Origin: Sphaerimonospora cavernae
Lineage (GTDB): Bacteria; Actinomycetota; Actinomycetes; Streptosporangiales; Streptosporangiaceae
DNA length: 64,000 nt
Reading direction: 5' to 3'
Assembly (NCBI RefSeq): GCF_042435035.1
Contig: NZ_JBHMQT010000058.1
Span: 1 to 64,000 of the forward strand
Below are positions 58,584 through 64,000 of the stretch, one piece after another. The stretch's first letter is position 1, and the number at the start of each line of letters is the position of its first letter. The position numbers were made by a program, and so were the translations under genes. The notes beneath the pieces were generated by a model. That model was given only the letters and a program-made list of their open reading frames with translations. It was not told the DNA's origin and did no database searches.

Positions 58584-58751
58584 TCAGCCGACCACGTTCT
58601 TCAGCGCGTCGCCGAGGGCGCTGGCCTCGTCCGCCGACAGCTCGACGACGAGTCGGCCACCACCCTCAAGCGGGACCCGCATGACGATGCCCCGTCCTTC
58701 CTTGGTGACCTCCAGCGGACCGTCGCCGGTCCGCGGCTTCATCGCCGCCAT
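58584..58751 (-). CDS. DUF3117 protein, 55 aa
   Basis: Very small gene, ATG 58751 to TGA 58584. MAAMKPRTGDGPLEVTKEGR, IVMRVPLEGGGRLVVELSAD and ALGDALKNVVG match the conserved actinobacterial DUF3117 family (Rv1211 in M. tuberculosis, also close to the tag gene there). A G-rich purine stretch precedes the ATG. Cytoplasmic; role unknown. Confidence 0.9.
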   Translation of the reverse strand: MAAMKPRTGDGPLEVTKEGRGIVMRVPLEGGGRLVVELSADEASALGDALKNVVG

Positions 58752-58942
58752 GCGTGTATCCCTTCCCGCGTTGTCGGCCGCCCCGCGGGGTAACCCTTGG
58801 GGTAACCGGCGTATTCACGTTTCTGTGATGTCTTATTATCCCGCCTCCGGGCTCAAAAAGGTAACGCCCCGGCTCCGTTCAGTGGATCAATGCCCGTTCG
58901 TCCCCGTTGTGGCCGGCGGCTCCTGACTACACACTGGAGGGG

Positions 58943-59710
58943 ATGAACGCCCGAGCCGCCCTTTTCGACCTCTACGGCGACCACCTCCGCACGCGGGGCG
59001 GCCGTGCCTCGGTCGCAGCGCTCGTCCGCCTGCTCGCGCCGCTCGGCATCGCCGCCCCGGCCGTCCGTACCGCGATCTCCCGCATGGTGCGCCAGAGCTG
59101 GCTCGATCCCGTACGGCTCCGGCAGGGGCCTGGTTACGCGGTCACTCCGAAGTGTGAGCGGCGCCTCGACGAGACCGCCGCACGGATCTACCGCATGGGC
59201 GGGATGACCTGGTCGGGACGGTGGCACATCCTGGTGCTCGAGCCGATCAGGGACCGCGCCAGACGCGAACGGCTCCGGGCCGACCTGACCTTCCTCGGGT
59301 ACGCGCCGTTGACGGAGACGACCTGGATCGGACCACGACCCTCGCCGGAGCTCGACGAACTGCACGTGCCCGGCCACCGGTTCGAAGCGACGTTGGAAGG
59401 CGACCCCCGCACGCTGCTGGCCCGGGCATGGGACCTCGACGGCATCGCCAAGGCTTATGAGGACTGGCTGACCGGTGCGGTCGACCTCGTCGGATCCCTG
59501 CCCGAGAGCGCCCCGGACGACCTGGTCTTCGCGGTCCGCAGCAGGCTCCTGCACGGTTGGCGCAACTTCCTGTTCCGCGACCCCGGGCTGCCCATCGAAC
59601 TGCTGCCGACCGGCTGGCCCGGCGAGGCGGCACGCGCCTTCTTCGAGCGGGAGGCCGCCCGTTTGCTGCCCGCCGCCGCGGCGTTCGTCGACCGCAGCCT
59701 GGAAAGCTGA
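58943..59710 (+). CDS. PaaX family transcriptional regulator
   Basis: 255 residues from ATG 58943 (GGAGGGG). N-terminal winged helix (LFDLYGDHLRTRGGRASVAA, TAISRMVRQSWLDPVRLRQG), then PaaX core (WSGRWHILVLEPIRDRARRE, LTFLGYAPLTETTWIGPRP) and the C-terminal helical domain (HGWRNFLFRDPGLPIELLP). PaaX represses phenylacetate breakdown in proteobacteria; no paa genes here, so the target differs. Confidence 0.9.
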   Translation: MNARAALFDLYGDHLRTRGGRASVAALVRLLAPLGIAAPAVRTAISRMVRQSWLDPVRLRQGPGYAVTPKCERRLDETAARIYRMGGMTWSGRWHILVLEPIRDRARRERLRADLTFLGYAPLTETTWIGPRPSPELDELHVPGHRFEATLEGDPRTLLARAWDLDGIAKAYEDWLTGAVDLVGSLPESAPDDLVFAVRSRLLHGWRNFLFRDPGLPIELLPTGWPGEAARAFFEREAARLLPAAAAFVDRSLES

Positions 59711-59756
59711 GCAGTCTGGAAAGCTAATGAGCCGCCTGGAAAGCTAATGAGCCGCT
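59699..59756. repeat. 20-bp direct repeat at the PaaX end
   Basis: CTGGAAAGCTAATGAGCCGC occurs twice (59716, 59736), with a third partial copy (CTGGAAAGCTGAGCAG) at 59699. It covers the PaaX stop and the end of the tag gene, probably replication slippage. Confidence 0.7.
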
Positions 59757-60319
59757 GCCTCGCTTCGAAGAGCGGTGACCTCCGCACGCACCCAGCAGTC
59801 GGCGATGTGGTCGTTCACCAGGCCGATGGCCTGCATGAGGGCGTACGCGGTGGTGGGGCCGACGAACCGGAAACCGTGTTTCCTGAGCTCCTTCGCCAGG
59901 GCCGTCGAGGCCGCTGTCCAGGCCGGGACGTCGGCCAGCGCCCCGGGAGGCGTCCCCGGCTCCTCCGCGTACCGCCAGACCAGGTCTGACAGCCCGCCCG
60001 GCAGCTCCAACGCCACCCGGGCATTGGAGACAGCCGCGTCGATCTTGGCGCGGTTGCGTACGATGCCCGGGTCGGCCATCAGCCGTGCCACGTCAGACTC
60101 ATCGAACGCGGCCACGGCGGGGATGGAGAAGCCCGCGAAGGCGGCCCGGAAGTTCTCCCGTTTGCGCAGGATCGTCAGCCAGGACAGCCCCGACTGGAAG
60201 GCCTCCAGCGTCAGCCGCTCATAGACGCGGTCGTCGCCGCGGACCGGCCGGCCCCACTCGTCGTCGTGGTAGGCGGCGTAGTCGGGCGCCGAGGCGGCCC
60301 AGCCGCAGCGGATCACCAC
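59744..60319 (-). CDS. tag: DNA-3-methyladenine glycosylase I
   Basis: 191 residues. Tag family: RCGWAASAPDYAAYHDDEWG, LTLEAFQSGLSWLTILRKRE, FRFVGPTTAYALMQAIGLVN and zinc-site residues (Cys 5, His 18, and C-terminal His/Cys in HIADCW). Removes 3-methyladenine from DNA. Start ATG 60319 overlaps the stop of the DivIVA-like gene by 7 bases. Confidence 0.92.
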   Translation of the reverse strand: MVIRCGWAASAPDYAAYHDDEWGRPVRGDDRVYERLTLEAFQSGLSWLTILRKRENFRAAFAGFSIPAVAAFDESDVARLMADPGIVRNRAKIDAAVSNARVALELPGGLSDLVWRYAEEPGTPPGALADVPAWTAASTALAKELRKHGFRFVGPTTAYALMQAIGLVNDHIADCWVRAEVTALRSEAAAH

Positions 60320-60726
60320 GACTCCTCCGCGTCCGCCCGATCGTCCTGCCAGACCTCGGCCGCGGACAGGCTTTCCGGCTCGCGCCGGGCGCCTACCGGC
60401 CGGGCGTACGCCTCCCGGAGCGTCTCCACCCGCCCGGCTGTCAACTCGGCCAGGCGCTGCTCCAGCACCGCGATCCGCGTGTCCCGCTCGCTCAGCGCGG
60501 TCGAGACCCGCCGCAGCGTCTCGTCGACCGCCTCCGTGTTGTAGCCCACGATGCTGATCGGGAGGCGCAGCACGACCAGGTCCGCCGCGGTCATCCGGTG
60601 AACGTCGGGCAGATCGAGCGGCGGCACGTCAGGCGGGAACTCGGCCATCTCACCGCCGTGTCCGAGGGAGGCCAGCACCACGCACCCGACGACGGCGATT
60701 CCGGCGATGACGAGTACGATCAGCAC
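60313..60726 (-). CDS. DivIVA-domain membrane protein
   Basis: About 137 residues from GTG 60726. N-terminal span (VLIVLVIAGIAVVGCVVLAS), then the DivIVA N-terminal motif (LRLPISIVGYNTEAVDETLR) and a coiled-coil (ALSERDTRIAVLEQRLAEL). Matches the position of Rv1209 next to tag. DivIVA-type proteins act at poles/septa; this short membrane form has no assigned role. Confidence 0.8.
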   Translation of the reverse strand: MLIVLVIAGIAVVGCVVLASLGHGGEMAEFPPDVPPLDLPDVHRMTAADLVVLRLPISIVGYNTEAVDETLRRVSTALSERDTRIAVLEQRLAELTAGRVETLREAYARPVGARREPESLSAAEVWQDDRADAEESW

Positions 60727-60763
60727 ATTACGAATCGTGCCACAAGTCGCGAAGCCCGGCTCC

Positions 60764-61324
60764 CTAACACCCGCTCTTGGCGCACTCGCCGGGGATGAGC
60801 CCGGCCGGACCGTCCGCTGGAGAGCCGGCGTCATCCGCGGCCGAACCCGTCGAACCCGAGCCGGAGCCTTCCTTGTTCTGGTCCGCCCGATTCTTGCCGG
60901 TGTCGCGCGGCTTGCTCGCGGCGCCGTCGCCGGTCGCGCCGCTTTTGTCGGTCCGGGTTCCCGCGCCGCCGGAGGCCCCGCCGCCGCCGGAACCCTCCGT
61001 GTCGCCGGCCCCGCCCGGCGCCTGAGCCTGGTCGCCGCCCTCACCACCGGGCTGGTCGGCACTGGACTGATCGGCACTGGACTGATCGGCTCCTGCCTGC
61101 TCCGACGCCGCGGGCGCCGCGGGCGCCGGACCTCGGGCAGGATCATCGGATCCGCTCAGAACGGCGAAGCCGACGCCGCCTGCGGCCAATACGGCGACCA
61201 GGGCGGAGGCGGCGATGACAAGGGTCTTCTTGTTCACGGGGCTGGAGTCGTCCGCCGGTCCTGACAGGGTCTCCGACCGGCCGTGATCCGGATGGCTCGT
61301 CTGGGAGTGGACGCGCCCTCGCAT
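60764..61324 (-). CDS. membrane/secreted low-complexity protein
   Basis: About 186 residues from ATG 61324. A cytoplasmic stretch of 32 residues, one hydrophobic segment (TLVIAASALVAVLAAGGVGF), then a Gly/Ser/Asp/Gln-rich outer region with a short repeat (DQSSADQSSADQ) and two C-terminal Cys (GECAKSGC). An alternative GTG at 61237 would make it a plain signal peptide. Family unknown. Confidence 0.6.
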   Translation of the reverse strand: MRGRVHSQTSHPDHGRSETLSGPADDSSPVNKKTLVIAASALVAVLAAGGVGFAVLSGSDDPARGPAPAAPAASEQAGADQSSADQSSADQPGGEGGDQAQAPGGAGDTEGSGGGGASGGAGTRTDKSGATGDGAASKPRDTGKNRADQNKEGSGSGSTGSAADDAGSPADGPAGLIPGECAKSGC

Positions 61325-61487
61325 AGGAAACAGCTCCCTGCGGTCGTTACGGGGGAAACCTCCCTGGTCGCGTCCCGGGGCACACCGCCCCTGGACGCTC
61401 CTTGGCTTCCGCGGGTGATTGCCCACACTAACCGCAACAGCGGACAAAAAGCACATAAACCACTAAATAATCATGATTGCCCCACCG

Positions 61488-62063
61488 CTACTCGCCCAGC
61501 TCCTCCCCGGTCGGCCGCAGCGGCGGACCCGGCCTGTCGAGCAGGTCGAGGGCCTCCTCGACCGTGGTCGCCCAGGAGATCCCGTCGAAGACGTTCGGCC
61601 GGGTGAAGCCCTGCTCGTACATCCCGTCGACGAGATCGCGCAACGGCTCGTACAGGCCCCACGGGTCGAGCACGACCAACGGTCGATCATGGAGGCCCAG
61701 CACGCGGGTGGTCCAGATCTCGAAGAGCTCCTCCAGCGTGCCGATGCCGCCCGGCAGCACGAGGAACGCGTCGGCGCGGGCGTCCATGACGCCCTTGCGC
61801 TCCCGCATGTCCGCCGTGACGACCAACTCGTCGGCTTCGGTGTCGGCGATCTCGATGTCCACCAGCGCCTGGGGGATCACCCCCACGGTGTGGCCGCCAC
61901 CGTCCCGTACGGCTCTCGCGACCTCACCCATGCAGGAGACGATCGCCCCTCCGCTGACCAGGCCGTGACCACGCCGGGCCAGCTCAGCACCCACATCCCT
62001 GGCGAGGCTGAGGTACTTGCGATCGATCTTCTGGCTGGACGAGCAGTACACGCAGACGAACAC
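61488..62063 (-). CDS. LOG family protein (TIGR00730)
   Basis: 191 residues. VCVYCSSSQKIDRKYLSLAR, GLVSGGAIVSCMGEVA and PGGIGTLEELFEIWTTRVLG (PGGxGTxxE motif) identify the LONELY GUY/lysine decarboxylase-like fold that cleaves N6-modified AMP or related nucleotides. It is nine bases from the second LOG gene (62073), so the two may form an operon. Confidence 0.9.
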   Translation of the reverse strand: MFVCVYCSSSQKIDRKYLSLARDVGAELARRGHGLVSGGAIVSCMGEVARAVRDGGGHTVGVIPQALVDIEIADTEADELVVTADMRERKGVMDARADAFLVLPGGIGTLEELFEIWTTRVLGLHDRPLVVLDPWGLYEPLRDLVDGMYEQGFTRPNVFDGISWATTVEEALDLLDRPGPPLRPTGEELGE

Positions 62064-62072
62064 CGGGCCACC

Positions 62073-62819
62073 CTATCGATCACCGTTGCGCCGGGCGGCC
62101 TCGACGACGATCCGAACGGCCTCGTCGGGATCGTCCGTGACCGAGAGCAGATCGACGTCGCGCGGGGAGATCTTGCCGGTCTCCGCCAGCGTGCCGCGGA
62201 CCCAGTCCAGCAGGGGCCCCCAGAAGTCCGATCCCATCAAGATCACCGGGAATGAGGTGACCTTGTGCGTCTGCACGAGGGTCAGCGACTCGAACAGCTC
62301 GTCGAGCGTGCCGAACCCTCCGGGCAGCGCGATGAATCCGCAGGCGTACTTGGTGAACATCGTCTTGCGCACGAAGAAGTAGCGGAACTCGACGCCGAGA
62401 TTGATGTAGTCGTTGAGGCGCTGCTCGTGGGGCAGTTCGATACCCAGTCCCACGGAGATGCCGCCGGCCTCCATCGCGCCCTTGTTGGCCGCCTCCATGA
62501 GGCCGGGACCGCCTCCCGTGATCACCGCGAAGCCCGCCTCGGCCAGCGCCGAGCCGAGCCGTACGCCGAGCTCGTAGTCGGGGCTGTCCGGCGGGACGCG
62601 GGCGGAGCCGAAGACCGTCACCGCCGTGGGCAGTTCGGCGAGGACGCTGAATCCCTCGACGAACTCCGACTGGATGCGCAGAACCCGCCAGGGGTCCTCG
62701 TGCAGCCATCCGGTCGGGCCCTTGCGATCGAGCAGGCGCTGGTCATACGTGGATTTCGGAACGAGGTCGCCGCGGACCAGTGACGGTCCCTGGCGGCGTT
62801 CGGGCATCTGGGAATTCAT
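62073..62819 (-). CDS. LOG family protein (TIGR00730), second copy
   Basis: 248 residues with a longer N-terminus (~55 residues) than its neighbour. VTVFGSARVPPDSPDYELGV, VITGGGPGLMEAANKGAMEA and PGGFGTLDELFESLTLVQTH carry the same catalytic motif. Rv1205-type protein; the two LOG paralogues share only the core. Start ATG 62819. Confidence 0.9.
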   Translation of the reverse strand: MNSQMPERRQGPSLVRGDLVPKSTYDQRLLDRKGPTGWLHEDPWRVLRIQSEFVEGFSVLAELPTAVTVFGSARVPPDSPDYELGVRLGSALAEAGFAVITGGGPGLMEAANKGAMEAGGISVGLGIELPHEQRLNDYINLGVEFRYFFVRKTMFTKYACGFIALPGGFGTLDELFESLTLVQTHKVTSFPVILMGSDFWGPLLDWVRGTLAETGKISPRDVDLLSVTDDPDEAVRIVVEAARRNGDR

Positions 62820-62919
62820 GCCTGTCCACGCTAGCCCACGGAGGTGAACAATCTTGAAACCGTACGGAACCGGGATCGGAGGTGGCGCCGTCTAAGAGGC
62901 GAGGGTGCTGCTCGGGATC

Positions 62920-62965
62920 GAAGGTGGCTTTCCCCGTCTAATGGCCGACGAGGAAAGTCACCTTC
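62920..62965 (-). terminator. hairpin after DapE
   Basis: GAAGGTGGCTTTCCCCGTC (62920-62938) / GACGAGGAAAGTCACCTTC (62947-62965): about 17 of 19 pairs. It lies 26 bases after the dapE stop in dapE direction. Confidence 0.6.
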
Positions 62966-62990
62966 GTCTTTCTGCCGGTTCCCACCGGAC

Positions 62991-64000
62991 TCACACGGTC
63001 AGCCAGTCGACCATGCGGCGCTCACACTCCGCGATCTTCGCCAGGCTGACGTGTTCGCCGCTCGTGTGCGCGACGTTGGGGTCGCCCGGCCCGCAGTTGA
63101 CCGCCGGCATGCCGAGAGCGGAGAACCTGGCGACGTCGGTCCAGCCCAGCTTGGCGCACGGCTCGCCGCCGATCGCCGCCGCGAAGGCCGCGGCCACCGG
63201 GTGGGTCAGCCCAGGGCGGGCGCCGGGGGCGCCGTCGGTGAGCCGGACCTCGAACCCGTCGAACACCTCGCGGACGTGATCGAAGGCCTCATCAAGGGTG
63301 CGATCCGGGGCGAAACGGTAGTTGACCGTCACCACGCACTCGTCCGGGATGACGTTGCCCGCGACCCCGCCGCGTACGGCGACGGCGTTGAGCCCTTCGT
63401 GATATTCCAGGCCGTCGACGACGGGCCTGCGGGCCTCGTAGCGATCCAGCGCGTCGATGATCGGCTTGATCGCGTGGATGGCGTTCAGGCCCTCCCACGA
63501 CCGTGCGCTGTGCGCGCGTACGCCGTGAGCCACGACCTCGACCCGCAGCGTGCCCTGGCAGCCGCCCTCGATCAGCCCGTTGGTCGGCTCCATCACGATC
63601 GCGAAGTCGCCGGCCAGCCAGTCCGGGTGCTCGCGGGTCAGCCGCAGCAGGCCGCTGCGCTCCGCCTCGACCTCCTCGCAGTCGTAGAAGACGAAGGTCA
63701 GATCCCGGTTCGGGTTCTCCAGCAGGCAGAGCTTGAGTTGTACGGCCATGCCGCTCTTCATGTCGGAGGTGCCGCAGCCGTGGAGAACGCCGTCGGCCAC
63801 CCGGCTCGGCAGGTTGCCGGCCACCGGCACCGTGTCGAGGTGCCCGGCGATCACGACCCGCTCGGCGCGCCCGAGCTCGGTGCGGGCCACGATGTTCTGG
63901 CCGTCGCGCCGTACGGTCAGGTGGCCCAGCGGGAGCAGGGCCTCCTCGATCGCGTCGGCGAGCTCCTTCTCCGCCCCGCTCACGGACTCGATGTCCACCA
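62991..64000 (-). CDS. dapE: succinyl-diaminopimelate desuccinylase, N-terminus outside window
   Basis: About 336 residues visible; the frame is still open at base 64000. The visible beginning (VDIESVSGAEKELADAIEEA) corresponds to residue 15-20 of full-length DapE (usually LTRALVDIESVSG), so the true start is outside. M20 metal-site parts: GHLDTVPV (His), GCGTSDMKSGMAV (Asp), YDCEEVEAERSG (Glu), VMEPTNGLIEGGCQGTLRVE and HTSGEHV. Lysine/meso-DAP biosynthesis; position matches Rv1202. Confidence 0.92.
   Translation of the reverse strand, partial: VDIESVSGAEKELADAIEEALLPLGHLTVRRDGQNIVARTELGRAERVVIAGHLDTVPVAGNLPSRVADGVLHGCGTSDMKSGMAVQLKLCLLENPNRDLTFVFYDCEEVEAERSGLLRLTREHPDWLAGDFAIVMEPTNGLIEGGCQGTLRVEVVAHGVRAHSARSWEGLNAIHAIKPIIDALDRYEARRPVVDGLEYHEGLNAVAVRGGVAGNVIPDECVVTVNYRFAPDRTLDEAFDHVREVFDGFEVRLTDGAPGARPGLTHPVAAAFAAAIGGEPCAKLGWTDVARFSALGMPAVNCGPGDPNVAHTSGEHVSLAKIAECERRMVDWLTV

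Overview
The window is high-GC actinomycete DNA, most likely from the Streptosporangiales (Nonomuraea/Streptosporangium/Microbispora type). Evidence for this is the Xre-DUF397 pair, the NHEJ Ku/LigD-polymerase pair, and a gene order at 48.8-64 kb that closely follows the sigE-rseA-htrA-tatB-mrp and dapE-LOG-tag-DUF3117 neighbourhoods of Mycobacterium tuberculosis (Rv1202-Rv1232). The block moeZ ... TetR-DUF3107-ferritin-like-DEAD helicase likewise resembles Rv3206c-Rv3211. Family assignments were made by reading motifs; no database search was run.

Layout. 0-12 kb is accessory DNA. It holds an RsbW-like ATPase (cut by the window edge), an Xre/DUF397 regulatory pair, a three-gene cassette (radical SAM enzyme with a Cys-rich tail, APH-fold kinase, small ABC-type ATPase), an HNH gene with a probable frameshift, and a decayed type I restriction locus carrying an IS4-family insertion with a 10-bp target duplication. 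An N-6 adenine methylase, a NYN protein, a helicase-like remnant and an Rpn-type nuclease follow. 12-20 kb holds a very large CDP-glycerol-type glycerophosphotransferase, an alkyltransferase-like protein, and a four-gene operon made of two [membrane protein + mycosin] units, in which one mycosin has lost its catalytic residues.

20-31 kb. A membrane protein/winged-helix pair and moeZ and hydrolase genes lead into the most unusual part of the window (23.5-30.9 kb): eight consecutive genes for small secreted paralogues. Their signal peptides are nearly identical, while the mature parts are divergent and low in complexity (Lys-Asn, Asn-Trp, Gly or Arg/Gln rich). Six of the eight carry the same untranslated-leader layout: hairpin 1, hairpin 2, then a mini-hairpin that pairs the Shine-Dalgarno sequence. 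Three also share a 77-nt AT-rich upstream block. The hairpins keep their pairing while the bases change. I know of no described family with this layout and rate it the best candidate for an undescribed system.

31-48 kb returns to chromosomal genes: Ku and LigD polymerase (divergent NHEJ pair), TetR, DUF3107, ferritin-like protein, a DEAD-box helicase whose only fitting start is CTG, hydrolase, RecB-type nuclease, an MBL protein lacking metal ligands, NUDIX, a 1160-residue membrane-anchored propeller protein, a CPBP protease, a CitE-type lyase and BioY. 48-64 kb is the core block: Mrp, DUF1003, a MgtE-N/CBS protein, EamA, TatB, HtrA, anti-sigma factor and SigE, O-methyltransferase, leucyl aminopeptidase, DUF3117, PaaX, Tag glycosylase, DivIVA-like protein, two LOG-family proteins and DapE (cut by the window edge).
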